A stretch of 64,000 bases of DNA from Desulfobacterales bacterium (GTDB lineage Bacteria > Desulfobacterota > Desulfobacteria > Desulfobacterales > SpSt-501), in the NCBI GenBank assembly GCA_025454255.1, contig JALOOU010000014.1, positions 20,186 through 84,185 of the forward strand. Direction: 5' to 3'. Shown here piece by piece: positions 16,556-25,347 of the stretch; position 1 is the stretch's first letter; every line of letters starts with the position of its first letter. Below the pieces are notes generated by a model that was not told where the DNA came from, did no database searches, and saw nothing but the letters and a program-made list of their open reading frames with translations. A program made the translations under genes and the position numbers.

Positions 16556-17566
16556 TTAGCCCCCGATCGACCGCATCTGACAGCACACATGCGCCGGCTC
16601 GCCCACGGACAGGTGGTGGTCCGAGGGCTTGCATTGAATGGTCTTAAAGAAGATCTCCGCCAGATCGTCGTCGCTGCAGCCGCTGCGCATCGGCCCCTTG
16701 AGGTCCTCCTGGCAGTCGGACATGAGGCAGGGCCGCAGCTGGCCGTTGGCGGTGAGCCGCAGCCGGTTGCACCGGTCGCAGAAATGGCGGCTGATGGCTG
16801 AGATAAAGCCGATTTCGCCGCGGGCTCCCTCGATGCGGAAGCGGCGGGCCGGGCCGTCGTGCTCGGAGCGGGGCACGGGGATGAGCGTCCCCAAGGCTGC
16901 GATGCGCCGCATGATCTCGGGCGCGAGCAGGGTGGGCTTGCCCGCGAAGTGGGAGCGGCCGATCGGCATGAATTCGATGAAGCGCACGTGGAAGGGGTGG
17001 TCCCAGCAGAGCCGCGCCAGGTCGATCAGTTCGTCGTCGTTGACGCCGTGCAGTACCACGGCATTGAGCTTGATGGGCTGAAACCCGAGGGACTCCGCGG
17101 CCAGAATCCCTTCCCAGACCCGGCCGAAGAAGTCCCTGCCGGTGATGGCCCGGTAGCGCTCGGGCCGAAGGGTGTCGAGGCTGACGTTCAGCCGCGTGAC
17201 GCCGGCGCTGCGGATGCGCTCGACGGTCTCCGTGAGCAGGACCCCGTTGGTGGTCAGCGAAATATCGCGCAAACCGGGCACGGCGGCCAGTTCGGCCAGA
17301 AAATCGCAGACGCCCCTGCGGACCAGCGGCTCGCCGCCCGTCACCCGCACCTTGGTGATCCCCAGGCGCACCGCCACCCGGACGATGCGCAGGATCTCCT
17401 CGTAGCGCAGGATGGCGGCGTGGGCCAGGCGCGGGACGGCCTCTTCCGGCAGGCAGTAGCCGCAGGCCAGGTTGCAACGATCCGTGATGGACACGCGCAG
17501 ATAGTTCAGGTGGCGGTTGCAGGCATCGACCAGGCGGGTGGGCGGGCGTTGGTTCATGGGATCCAT
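16556..17566 (-). CDS. moaA: GTP 3',8-cyclase
   Basis: Radical SAM enzyme that converts GTP to 3',8-cyclo-GTP, the first step of molybdenum/tungsten cofactor synthesis. The SAM-cluster motif is CNLACGYC near residue 32, followed by TGGEPLVR near 80. The C-terminal second [4Fe-4S] site is seen as CDRCNRLRLTANGQLRPC. The 336-residue length is normal, and the protein ends in Gly-Gly as MoaA does. Start could be the first or fourth codon. Neighbours are a STAS gene (10-base gap) and the adenosine-specific kinase. The cofactor would serve the AOR encoded at 54 kb, among others. Confidence 0.96.
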   Translation of the reverse strand: MDPMNQRPPTRLVDACNRHLNYLRVSITDRCNLACGYCLPEEAVPRLAHAAILRYEEILRIVRVAVRLGITKVRVTGGEPLVRRGVCDFLAELAAVPGLRDISLTTNGVLLTETVERIRSAGVTRLNVSLDTLRPERYRAITGRDFFGRVWEGILAAESLGFQPIKLNAVVLHGVNDDELIDLARLCWDHPFHVRFIEFMPIGRSHFAGKPTLLAPEIMRRIAALGTLIPVPRSEHDGPARRFRIEGARGEIGFISAISRHFCDRCNRLRLTANGQLRPCLMSDCQEDLKGPMRSGCSDDDLAEIFFKTIQCKPSDHHLSVGEPAHVCCQMRSIGG

Positions 17567-17576
17567 GCGGGCGGGG

Positions 17577-17912
17577 CTACTCGAACTGTTTCAAACCGGC
17601 AGCCACGGTGTCGGTGATCGGGATGATCGAGGAGAAGTTGCTTACATCGAATATCTCGCGGACATAGGCGGTGAGCGCACTCAGCACCACTTTGCCGTTG
17701 GCGGCCTGCAGCCCCTTGACGGTGAGTAGGATGACCCGCAGGCCGGCGCTGCTGATGTAGTCCAGCCCGCCGAGGTCGAAGAGCAGACGGGTGTTGCCCT
17801 GCTCCATCAGCCCCTTGATCGTCCTTTCGGCCAGCGGGGCCGACTCCGCATCCAACCGCCCCGATAGTTTGACGCAAACCACCCCGTTGGTCTCATGATG
17901 AGCGATGTCCAT
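17577..17912 (-). CDS. STAS-domain anti-sigma-factor antagonist-like protein
   Basis: A single STAS domain of 111 residues. The pattern VVCVKLSGRLDAESA, then LLFDLGGLDYISSAGLRVIL, has the phosphorylatable serine region SSAGLR of SpoIIAA/RsbV-type regulators. Such proteins release sigma factors or other targets from an anti-sigma kinase by a phosphorylation switch. No RsbW-type kinase or SpoIIE phosphatase gene is in the window. Start 17912 follows GGGAGGGGGCAG; the ORF-track extension lacks a site. Confidence 0.88.
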   Translation of the reverse strand: MDIAHHETNGVVCVKLSGRLDAESAPLAERTIKGLMEQGNTRLLFDLGGLDYISSAGLRVILLTVKGLQAANGKVVLSALTAYVREIFDVSNFSSIIPITDTVAAGLKQFE

Positions 17913-18061
17913 CTGCCCCCTCCCGCCGAAAATGCCGTGGCCCAAGCGATGCAAGAGATCTATCTCAGCTGCGGCCGTATTTCAAGGGCGCCGCGCGGCT
18001 CGGCGCATCCCTGCGCGGGGAGCCCCGAGAGGCAGTGTGCGGGGGATGACGGCAGCGCGCT

Positions 18062-19087
18062 TCAGCCGGCCGCCTCGCGGGCGCCGCTGAAATGTGCGAC
18101 GATGGCGGCGCAAAGCCCCGGGATGGTGTACTCCGCGGCGACGAGGCCCACCTCGAATCCGAGCTGCCGGGCGGTTTCGGCTGTGACCGGCCCGATGCAG
18201 GCGGCGGGCAGGCCGGATGCGAGCTCGGCCGCACGGTCCGGGGGCAGCAGCGCCTTGAAATTCTTTACGGTCGAGGAGCTGGTGAAGGTCACCAGATCGA
18301 TGTCGCGCTGGCTCAGGTGTTCGACCAGCTGCGCGGCGTCGGCCGATGCCCGGCGGGTCTGGTAGGCGGCCACCTCCTGCACGACGGCTCCCATGGCGGC
18401 CAGCGCCACGGGCAGTGTCGGGCGCGCCTCCTGGGCGCGCGGCAGCAGGATGTGCCGGCCGCGGATGTCATGGGCCCGGAAGGCGGCGATGACAGACTCG
18501 GCCACGTAGGCCTCCGGGACCAGGTCGCTCGACAGCCCGAAGGACCTGAGCCGTTCGGCGGTGGCCGGCCCGATGGCCGCGGTGCGGATTCGGCCCAGGG
18601 CGCGCACGTCTTTGCCGGAACGGAAGAGGCGGTCGAAAAAACGGCTCACCCCGTTGACGCTGGTGAAGATGATCCAGTCGACGTCCGCCAGCCCCGCGAT
18701 GGCCGCATCCAGCGGACCGCTGTCGTCGGGGGGGGCCGTCTCGATCGTGGGGCACTCCAGGCAGTCCGCGCCTAAATTTGAAAGGCTGCGCACCAGATCG
18801 CTCGCCTGCTCGCGCGAGCGGGTCACAACGATGCGCCGGCCCAAGAGCGGCCGGCGCTGTTCGAACCACTGGAGCTTGCCCCGCAGGCCGACGACCTCCC
18901 CGACCACGATGATGGCCGGCGCCGTGAGGCCCGCTTTTTCGACTCTGTCGGCGATGTCCGCCAGCGTGCCGCTGACCGTCACCTGGGCCGGGGTGGTCCC
19001 CCAGCGCACCGCGGCCACGGGGGTCTGCGGCGAGCGGCCGTTGGCGGTGAGTTCGCGCACGATGTTCGGCAGGTTCTTCACCCCCAT
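18062..19087 (-). CDS. hemD: C-terminal part of split CobA plus uroporphyrinogen-III synthase (HemD)
   Basis: The first ~60 residues ([17 protein letters not shown] to [15 protein letters not shown]) are the C-terminus of a SUMT/CobA domain. From [16 protein letters not shown] onward it is uroporphyrinogen-III synthase, which closes and inverts ring D of hydroxymethylbilane; [15 protein letters not shown] and [10 protein letters not shown] are typical. In the usual fused protein these follow the CobA N-terminus in frame. Here an exact 47-bp tandem duplication (47 = 3x15+2) shifts the frame. The ATG at 19087 lies 8 bases upstream of the stop of the first part (ATGGGGGTGA), so reinitiation could still yield HemD. 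Confidence 0.85.
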   Translation of the reverse strand: MGVKNLPNIVRELTANGRSPQTPVAAVRWGTTPAQVTVSGTLADIADRVEKAGLTAPAIIVVGEVVGLRGKLQWFEQRRPLLGRRIVVTRSREQASDLVRSLSNLGADCLECPTIETAPPDDSGPLDAAIAGLADVDWIIFTSVNGVSRFFDRLFRSGKDVRALGRIRTAAIGPATAERLRSFGLSSDLVPEAYVAESVIAAFRAHDIRGRHILLPRAQEARPTLPVALAAMGAVVQEVAAYQTRRASADAAQLVEHLSQRDIDLVTFTSSSTVKNFKALLPPDRAAELASGLPAACIGPVTAETARQLGFEVGLVAAEYTIPGLCAAIVAHFSGAREAAG

Positions 19088-19158
19088 GAAGAAGACCAGC
19101 GTTCCGATGCCTTCGGCAGGTTCTTCACCCCCATGAAGAAGACCAGCGTTCCGATGCC
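19065..19158. repeat. Exact 47-bp tandem duplication
   Basis: Copy 1 is 19065-19111 and copy 2 is 19112-19158, identical and abutting (TTCGGCAGGTTCTTCACC...GATGCC). Removing one copy restores a single reading frame across CobA-HemD ([21 protein letters not shown]). Confidence 0.95.
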
Positions 19159-19650
19159 GCGGGCCAGGGCGGACCAGTCGATGTTCGACTCCGGCTTGGT
19201 CGGGTCCTCGTGGCCGGTGACGAAGGCGATCGTGGCCGTGAGCCGGCGGTGGCTGAGAGGGATGCCGGCGTAGGCGGAGGCCGCCACGGCCGAGGTGACG
19301 CCGGGCACGACCTCGAACGGGATGCCGGCCTCCACCAGCACCTCCGCCTCCTCGCCGCCGCGGCCGAAGACGAAGGGGTCGCCCCCCTTGAGGCGGGTGA
19401 CCACCTTGGCCTCGCGCGCCTTGCGCAGGATCAAGGCGTTGATCTCATCCTGGGGCAGGGTGTGGTCGCCGCCCTTCTTGCCGACGTAGATCAGCTCCGC
19501 GCCCGCAGCGGCGTGTTTGAGGAGCGCGGGCGCGGCCAGGTAGTCGTAGATCACGACGTCGGCCTTGGCCAGGCACTCCAACCCCTTGAGGGTCATGAGC
19601 CCGGGATCGCCGGGCCCGGCTCCAACCAGATAGACGATCGGTGGTTTCAT
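19078..19650 (-). pseudogene. cobA: N-terminal part of split uroporphyrinogen-III C-methyltransferase (CobA domain)
   Basis: Begins [23 protein letters not shown] and continues with [25 protein letters not shown] and GIPLSHRRL, all signature SUMT motifs for SAM-dependent methylation of uroporphyrinogen III at C2 and C7 (siroheme/cobalamin branch). After FFMGVKNLP the frame enters the duplicated 47 bp and stops 12 codons later ([11 protein letters not shown]). The 190-residue product lacks about 60 C-terminal residues, which are encoded in the next ORF. Start is one base after the hemC stop. It was evidently part of a fused CobA-HemD gene spanning 18062-19650. Confidence 0.85.
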
Positions 19651-19651
19651 G

Positions 19652-20584
19652 TCACACGGATCCGGAGGTGAGTTTGGCGAGCAGGGCGTCGGCGCCGCGG
19701 CTGAGGAGGCTCTCCGCAAGCGCGGTGCCCAGCTGGGCGGCCGACAGCGCCGGCCCCGAGAGCCGCTGCCGGATCAGGCAGCTGCCGTCCACGTCGGCGA
19801 CCAGGCCCTCCAGCTGGAAGCGATCCCCATCCACCGTGCCGTGGCCGGCGATCGGCACCTGGCAGCCGCCTTCCAGGCGCTGCAGAAAAGCCCTTTCGCC
19901 GCTGACGGCCGCATGGGTGGCGGGGTGGTCGATCGCGGCGACCATGGGGCCGATGCGCGGATCGCCCCGGCGGATTTCGATGCACAGGGCCCCCTGGCCG
20001 ACCGCCGGAAGCATGAGCGCGGGGTCCAGGTACTCGCTGATGCGGTGTTCCAACCCCAGCCGCCGCACCCCGGCGGCGGCCAGCACGATGGCGGCCAGCC
20101 CTTCCGCCTCCAGCTTGCGCAGCCGGGTGTCCAGATTGCCCCGCAGGGCGGCGATTCCGACCTCCGGCCGCCGGTGGCGCAGTTGGGCCGCGCGGCGCAG
20201 GCTGGAGGTGCCGATGATGCTGCCGGGCGCAAGCTCCATCAAGCCTCTGCCGTCGCGGGAGATCAGCACATCCAACGGGCTCTCCCGTTGGGGGACGGCT
20301 CCGATGGCGAGCCCATCGGGCAGCTCCGCCGGCATGTCCTTCATGCTATGGACGGCGATGTCCACCCGCCCGGCCAACAGCGCCTCCTCGATCTCCTTCA
20401 CAAACAGCCCCTTGCCGCCGACCTTGGCCAGCGGCACGTCCAGGATCTTGTCGCCCTGGGTCTTGATGGTGTGCAGCACGACGGCGGTGCCCGGAAAGTG
20501 CGCCTGCAGCGCGCTGCGGACCCAGTCGGCCTGCCACAGGGCCAGAGGACTTCCGCGGGTGCCGATGACGACCGGCTGGGGCAT
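19652..20584 (-). CDS. hemC: Hydroxymethylbilane synthase (porphobilinogen deaminase)
   Basis: Condenses four porphobilinogens into hydroxymethylbilane for the tetrapyrrole pathway. Of normal length (310 residues), it starts [15 protein letters not shown]. It has [26 protein letters not shown] near 45-75, [11 protein letters not shown] near 80, and the dipyrromethane cofactor cysteine in [10 protein letters not shown] near 240. Start ATG overlaps the fmdB stop by one base. Followed by cobA/hemD, so three consecutive tetrapyrrole steps are encoded together. Confidence 0.97.
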   Translation of the reverse strand: MPQPVVIGTRGSPLALWQADWVRSALQAHFPGTAVVLHTIKTQGDKILDVPLAKVGGKGLFVKEIEEALLAGRVDIAVHSMKDMPAELPDGLAIGAVPQRESPLDVLISRDGRGLMELAPGSIIGTSSLRRAAQLRHRRPEVGIAALRGNLDTRLRKLEAEGLAAIVLAAAGVRRLGLEHRISEYLDPALMLPAVGQGALCIEIRRGDPRIGPMVAAIDHPATHAAVSGERAFLQRLEGGCQVPIAGHGTVDGDRFQLEGLVADVDGSCLIRQRLSGPALSAAQLGTALAESLLSRGADALLAKLTSGSV

Positions 20585-20814
20585 CAGTGTTTGCACCCGG
20601 CGCAACTGGATGCGTGGCAGCCGCCGCAGGCGGAGGACCCGGCGGCCTGCTTGACGGTTTGCCCGCCGCCGCCCTTGCTGACGAACCCGCAGGCGGACAT
20701 CAGCCGGCGCACTTTTTTGCTGCGGCAGGCCGCGCATTCGGGCGTGTCGCTGCCGATCACCAGGCACTCGAACTCCGCACCGCATTTTTCGCAGTGATAC
20801 TCATAGATGGGCAT
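20584..20814 (-). CDS. FmdB-type zinc-ribbon protein
   Basis: Seventy-six residues beginning MPIYEYHCEKCGAEFECLV, the classic FmdB putative regulatory domain with CEKC and CAAC knuckles. A Cys-rich tail (CGGCHASSCAGCKH) adds further possible metal ligands. The family is named from a regulator of formamidase; most members have no assigned role. Start 20814 is fixed by homology (MPIYEY); the ORF-track start is too early. First gene of the operon with hemC. Confidence 0.88.
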   Translation of the reverse strand: MPIYEYHCEKCGAEFECLVIGSDTPECAACRSKKVRRLMSACGFVSKGGGGQTVKQAAGSSACGGCHASSCAGCKH

Positions 20815-20916
20815 GCTGCAAGGATCTCCTTTGTCAAAGCTGGCAGCCGCCAGCCGAACGCCCGCCGGCGCCCGGCTCCCGCTCTCAGGCAGCGGCCGCT
20901 GAGTGCGCAATAACCG

Positions 20917-20945
20917 CTTAAATTCAAAATACGACAGTTTGTCAA
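20917..20945 (-). promoter_or_regulatory. Putative promoter of fmdB-hemC-cobA/hemD
   Basis: Minus strand TTGACA (20945-20940), 17-base spacer, TTTAAG (20922-20917), within an AT-richer patch. Predicted start near 20910, about 95 bases before fmdB. Confidence 0.5.
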
Positions 20946-21011
20946 TAGCGCCAAGGGGTCGGCGCGCGCGGCGGCCGGGAAGGGCGGGGGGCGCGTTTTT
21001 GCCGCGAACCC

Positions 21012-21971
21012 TCAGCCGGGGGCCTCGCGCAGCGCCTCGATGACGCCCGCGGCGATGAGCGGCAGCATGATCTCGTGGTGGCCCACCAGGTTGATGCCGG
21101 TGCCGCCGCGGACCGTGGGGCGGGAGACCACGTTCACCATCGGGCGGTAATGCCTCACGAAATCCAAATTTACCGCAGTGAAGGCGTCGACGCGAAAGCC
21201 CAGGTTGCGCGCGACGTTGAGGGCTTTCAGAAACACCTCGGGTAGGACCACGGCCGAGCCGGCGTTGATGAAGACGCCGCCTTCGAGGCGGGCGATCTGC
21301 GCGGCCAGCAGGCGGAAGTCCGCGTGCGAGGCGGCGCCGGTCCGGGCGGCGTCGAACCCCGGGTGCATGTGGATGACGTCGGTGCCGATGGCCACATGCA
21401 CGCTCACGGGCAGCCCCAGGCGCGCGCCGGCGGCCAGAATGCTCCGGCCTGCACCGGGAAAGCCGGCCGTCTGAACGGCCTCGCCGATGATTCGGCCCAG
21501 CCCCGCGCCCGGATCCGGCGCAGCGGCCAGCGCCCGGTTGAGAAAGCCGGATGTCTCCGCGGCCATTCCGAAGGAGCCCTCGTTCAAGGCCGGGCCGACA
21601 TCCTCCGAGGTCCGCCCGCTCATGGCCATCTCCACGTCGTGGATGATCCCCGCCCCGTTCATGGCGACCCCGGTGATCACCCGGCGCTCCATCAGGTCGA
21701 TCACGATCGGGCCGAGCCCGACCTTGACGACATGCGCGCCCATGGCGAAGACGACCGGTCGGTCGCTGCCGGCAGCCTCCGCCACGGCGGCGATGACCGT
21801 TTTGAGGTCGGCCGCGGCCAACATGCCCGGCAGCCGTTCCAGGAACGCGGCAAAGGAGCCGCCCGGCCGCCAGGGGCGGGCGGCGTCGGCGGCCGCCACC
21901 CGGCGCGGGATTTGTGCGCTGGGCGCCGTGCGCACCGCACTCAAATCCAGCGGTTCGAGCTCAGGTTTCAT
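21012..21971 (-). CDS. Conserved protein of unknown function next to gmhA
   Basis: A 319-residue soluble protein without signal peptide. Strongly patterned segments suggest an enzyme: VVFAMGAHVVKVGLGPIVID near 80, TGVAMNGAGIIHDVEMAMSG near 100, LPVSVHVAIGTDVIHMHPGFD near 190, a His-rich potential active site, and INLVGHHEIMLPL near the end. The IDLM...TGVAMNGAGIIHD stretch is faintly reminiscent of deoxyhypusine-synthase-like folds, but I would not assign that. Its start overlaps the gmhA stop by 11 bases, so the two are translationally coupled and may act on related sugar phosphates. Confidence 0.75.
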   Translation of the reverse strand: MKPELEPLDLSAVRTAPSAQIPRRVAAADAARPWRPGGSFAAFLERLPGMLAAADLKTVIAAVAEAAGSDRPVVFAMGAHVVKVGLGPIVIDLMERRVITGVAMNGAGIIHDVEMAMSGRTSEDVGPALNEGSFGMAAETSGFLNRALAAAPDPGAGLGRIIGEAVQTAGFPGAGRSILAAGARLGLPVSVHVAIGTDVIHMHPGFDAARTGAASHADFRLLAAQIARLEGGVFINAGSAVVLPEVFLKALNVARNLGFRVDAFTAVNLDFVRHYRPMVNVVSRPTVRGGTGINLVGHHEIMLPLIAAGVIEALREAPG

Positions 21972-22557
21972 GGGCGAACGCCTCCGGGAACAGGATCCGG
22001 TCTACCAGTTCGCACAGGATGTGGCCCATGGTGATGTGGGTTTCCTGGATGCGGGCGGTGACGGCCGAATCGACGGTGAGGAGGAGGTCGGCGGCCTCGG
22101 CGAGCCTGCCGCCGCGGCCGGTCATGCCGATGGTGGCGAGCCCCCGGCGCCGGGCGGCCAGAAGGGCCGCGACCACGTTGGGTGAGTTGCCGCTGGTGCT
22201 GATGGCCCAGGCCAGGTCGCCTTCCGCGCCGAGGGCGTTGATCTGCTTTGCGAAAACATCCTCGAAGCGGTAGTCGTTGCCGACGGCGGTGAGGATGGAG
22301 CTGTCCGTGGTCAAGGCCAGCGCGGCCAGCGGGGGGCGCTCGAGCCGGAAGCGGTTCACGAACTCCGCGGCAAGGTGCTGGGCGTCTGCGGCGCTGCCGC
22401 CGTTGCCGAAGATCAAAACTTTGCGGCCGGCCGCCATGACGGCGGCGATCATCTCGGCGCCGCGCCGCAGGCGCCCACTGTTTTCCGATATGGCGCCGCG
22501 CTTGACGCGCAGGCTCTCTTCCAGGATGTCGGTGATGATCCGGTCGGGGTCGATCAT
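21961..22557 (-). CDS. gmhA: Phosphoheptose isomerase (D-sedoheptulose 7-phosphate isomerase)
   Basis: SIS-domain enzyme that converts sedoheptulose 7-phosphate to D-glycero-D-manno-heptose 7-phosphate for LPS core heptose. GmhA blocks are complete: FGNGGSAADAQHLAAEF near 50, TDSSILTAVGNDYRFEDVF near 85, AISTSGNSPNVV near 118, and IQETHITMGHILCELVD near 170 with the catalytic Glu/His. The 198-residue length is normal. It follows the TPR gene by 15 bases on the minus strand. Confidence 0.93.
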   Translation of the reverse strand: MIDPDRIITDILEESLRVKRGAISENSGRLRRGAEMIAAVMAAGRKVLIFGNGGSAADAQHLAAEFVNRFRLERPPLAALALTTDSSILTAVGNDYRFEDVFAKQINALGAEGDLAWAISTSGNSPNVVAALLAARRRGLATIGMTGRGGRLAEAADLLLTVDSAVTARIQETHITMGHILCELVDRILFPEAFAHET

Positions 22558-22572
22558 GCGCGGGGCTCCTCT

Positions 22573-23907
22573 TTACGTGGCCTCCCCCATCCGGGCGCGC
22601 ACGCGGCGGATCTCCTCGGCGGCGTCGAACCCTAAGCCGGCGGCGGCCTCGAACTGGGCCAGGGCCTCCGCGAGCCGGTTCTGCTTGAGGTGCAGCGCGC
22701 CCAGGCGGTGGTGGAACAGGGGGTTTTCCGGAGCGAGGATGACGCTCTCGCGGCAGAACACGAGGGAGATTTCAGGGTTTTCCCCCTTGCGGTCGAACAG
22801 CCAGCCTAAGCCGGAGAGGGCATGCGGGTCGCTGGGGTTGAACTGGAGCGCTTTTTTATAGGCGGCGATCGCCTTCTCCGGCAGGCTCAGCGCATCGTAG
22901 CAGTCGCCCAGGTGGCGATAGACCCCGCCGGATTTCGTGCGCAGGCGCGCGGCCCGCTCCAGAAGCTCGCGGGCGGCTTGCGGCCGGCCCAGTTCGAGCT
23001 GGAGGCTGCCGGCCTGGAAGAGGATTTCGAACACGTCGTGGCGCAGGGCCGCGGCCTTCTCCAGGTTCTCCAGGGCGGCTTCCCGGCGCCCGAGCAGCCG
23101 GTGCACCATGCCGGTGTTGTAGGCGGCCATGTAGTCGTTGGCGTCGAGCGCGGTGGCCGCCGCGAATTCGCCCAGCGCCGGCTCGTATTCGCCGCGCACG
23201 GCGTGGCAGACCCCCAGGCTGTTGTGCACGTTGACGTTGGCGGCGTCCAACGCGAGGGCCTGTTGGAACTCGCGGATGGCCGCCTCGGTGTCGCCGTGCT
23301 CGAAATGCCGGTCGCCGCTGATGTTCAGGCTGACCGCATCGAAGGCGACCCGTGCGCCCGGGCCGAAAAAGGCGGCATGGTCCAAGGCCTTGCGGGCGTT
23401 CTCGAGGGTTTCGTGAACCGCGTACCCCAGCGTGGGGTGCACGGCGACGCCGGCGGTGAGCGTCCGGCCGGTGCGGCCGCGGATTTTTTCCTGCAGCGAG
23501 CGGGCGGCGGCAAGCCCCTCCTCCGCCGTGTGGAGCGGCAGCAGGCCCGCCAGCAGCCCGCGATCCTCGACGCCCCAGAAGCCCTCGGCCTTGCGGCAAC
23601 GCCGGTCCAGCTCACGGGCCGCCTCCAGGTGTGCCTGCGGGTCGATGGCGGCGCGGTCGGCCTCGGGGCCCGGATCCGGGCGCAGGACAAGGGCGGCGAA
23701 GCGTGCGATCGTTTTCAACCGCCGGGTGCACGCCCCGCGCAGCCCGGTGCCCCAGAGCAGGTCGGGGAAATGGGGGCTCAGCCAGCCGCGGACCTCATCG
23801 CGGTCGAGCCCCAGCAGCGGGTCGAAGCGCCGCGCATCGGTCTGGGAGAGCAGGAAATGATCGCGCGAGCCTTCCCGGCGTGCAATTGTGCGTTTGCGTC
23901 TGGTCAT
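22573..23907 (-). CDS. TPR protein with degenerate GGDEF-like N-terminal domain
   Basis: The 444-residue protein ends in about seven tetratricopeptide repeats (residues ~205-440, for example AAIREFQQALALDAANVNVHN and KAIAAYKKALQFNPSDPHAL). Residues ~60-200 have the layout of a nucleotide-cyclase fold: a phrase like TLTAGVAVHPT, then LENARKALDHAAFFGPGARV, as in GGDEF domains. The GGDEF signature itself is absent, so it is unlikely to make c-di-GMP and may be a scaffold. It starts 3 bases after selA stops and precedes gmhA. Role unknown. Confidence 0.8.
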   Translation of the reverse strand: MTRRKRTIARREGSRDHFLLSQTDARRFDPLLGLDRDEVRGWLSPHFPDLLWGTGLRGACTRRLKTIARFAALVLRPDPGPEADRAAIDPQAHLEAARELDRRCRKAEGFWGVEDRGLLAGLLPLHTAEEGLAAARSLQEKIRGRTGRTLTAGVAVHPTLGYAVHETLENARKALDHAAFFGPGARVAFDAVSLNISGDRHFEHGDTEAAIREFQQALALDAANVNVHNSLGVCHAVRGEYEPALGEFAAATALDANDYMAAYNTGMVHRLLGRREAALENLEKAAALRHDVFEILFQAGSLQLELGRPQAARELLERAARLRTKSGGVYRHLGDCYDALSLPEKAIAAYKKALQFNPSDPHALSGLGWLFDRKGENPEISLVFCRESVILAPENPLFHHRLGALHLKQNRLAEALAQFEAAAGLGFDAAEEIRRVRARMGEAT

Positions 23908-23910
23908 CGC

Positions 23911-25347
23911 TCAGGTCGCGCCCAGCACCGATGAAATCGCCGCCGCGATGATCGCGAGCTCGTCCTCCTGGACCGTGCGCATGTCCATGACGAAGGCGTC
24001 GTCTTCGATGCGGCCGATGACGGGCGGATCGTTGCGGCGCAGCTTCGCCTCCAGTGCATTGGCCGACATGCCGGCGATGCGCAACTTCAGGCAGCGGCTC
24101 GGCAGCTCGAGCAGGGGCAGCGAGCCGCCGCCGGCCTTCGAGGAGAGCTGGACGGTGTCGGTCGAGAGCCGGGCGTCGGCCAGCGCCGCCAGCAGCCGGG
24201 TGAGGTCCCGGGCGCGGGCGGCGAGGGACTCCTCCGTCGCGGTGAGCATGCGCAGCGTGGGGATGGCCGTGAGTGCGCGCGGCTCGTCCCGGTAGAGGCG
24301 CAGGGTGCCCTCGAGGGCCGCCAAGGTGAGCTTGTCGATGCGCAAGGCGCGGTTGATCGGGTTTTTGCGGATGCGCTCGACCATGGCGGTGCGGCCGACG
24401 ATGATGCCGGCCTGGGGTCCGCCCAGCAGCTTGTCCCCGCTGAAGGTGACCACGTCCGCACCGCCGGCGACCGACTCCTGGACGGTCGGCTCCTTGCGCA
24501 GGCCGTATTTCGAAAAATCGACGAACGTGCCGCTGCCCAGGTCCTCCATGACCGGGACCCCGTGCCGGGACCCCAGCGCCGCCAGCTCGGCCAGCGGCAC
24601 CTGGGCGGTGAAGCCGATGATGCTGTAGTTGCTCCAATGCACTTTCAGGAGCAGCGCGGTCTGGGGGTCGATGGCGTCCTCGTAGTCGCGCAGGTGGGTG
24701 CGGTTGGTCGTGCCGACCTCCTTGAGGATCGCGCCGCTCTTGGCCATGACGTCCGGGATCCGGAACGACCCCCCGATTTCGACCAAGTCTCCGCGCGAAA
24801 CGACCACGCTGCGCCCCCGGGCGATGGTCTCCAGGCTGATGAGCACCGCCCCGGCATTGTTGTTGACCACCATGGCGTCCTCGGCGCCGGTGATCTCGCA
24901 CAGGAGGTCCCGCACCGCCGAGTAGCGCGAGCCGCGGCGGCCCGCGGCGAGGTCGTACTCGAGATTGGAGTAGCGCCCGGCCACCGCCAGCATGCGCTCC
25001 ACCGCCTCTTCGGCCAGCAGGGAGCGGCCGAGGTTGGTGTGGATCACGACGCCGGTTGCGTTCACCACGCGCCGCAGGTTGGGCATCATCGCCTGCCGGA
25101 CGGCCTGTTTGGCCCGCTCCATCAGGGGCCCGTCGGCAGGCCCCGGCGCACGCGCGCCGCCGTCGTTCGCCAGTATGCGGCGTCGCTCGGCCTCGATCGC
25201 GGCGCGGATCGAGGCGACCAGCACCGCTGCGGGCACCCGCGCGAAGGCCGGATCGGACCTGGCGGCCGCGAGCATCTCATCGACGGCCGGAAGTTCGCGC
25301 AGCCGTTTCTTCTGGAGGTCGTCGGGGGGCACGGGAGCGGCCTTCAC
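23911..25347 (-). CDS. selA: L-seryl-tRNA(Sec) selenium transferase
   Basis: PLP enzyme that converts Ser-tRNA(Sec) to selenocysteinyl-tRNA(Sec) with selenophosphate. The 478-residue length fits. Motifs: VVNATGVVIHTNLGRSLLAEEA near 90, SNLEYDLAAGRRGSR, a central NNNAGAV, and the PLP lysine in FSGDKLLGGPQAGIIVG (about K306). Start is a GTG overlapping the stop of the upstream CheD-HDOD gene (GTGA), well inside the longer ORF-track entry. Its presence implies selenoproteins and a selB/selC elsewhere; none is in this window. Confidence 0.95.
   Translation of the reverse strand: MKAAPVPPDDLQKKRLRELPAVDEMLAAARSDPAFARVPAAVLVASIRAAIEAERRRILANDGGARAPGPADGPLMERAKQAVRQAMMPNLRRVVNATGVVIHTNLGRSLLAEEAVERMLAVAGRYSNLEYDLAAGRRGSRYSAVRDLLCEITGAEDAMVVNNNAGAVLISLETIARGRSVVVSRGDLVEIGGSFRIPDVMAKSGAILKEVGTTNRTHLRDYEDAIDPQTALLLKVHWSNYSIIGFTAQVPLAELAALGSRHGVPVMEDLGSGTFVDFSKYGLRKEPTVQESVAGGADVVTFSGDKLLGGPQAGIIVGRTAMVERIRKNPINRALRIDKLTLAALEGTLRLYRDEPRALTAIPTLRMLTATEESLAARARDLTRLLAALADARLSTDTVQLSSKAGGGSLPLLELPSRCLKLRIAGMSANALEAKLRRNDPPVIGRIEDDAFVMDMRTVQEDELAIIAAAISSVLGAT

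Noticed and set aside
23911-25347. Selenoprotein genes or tRNA-Sec near selA
   Set aside because: No in-frame TGA with conserved continuation, no selB, and no tRNA-like cloverleaf was recognised in the flanks.
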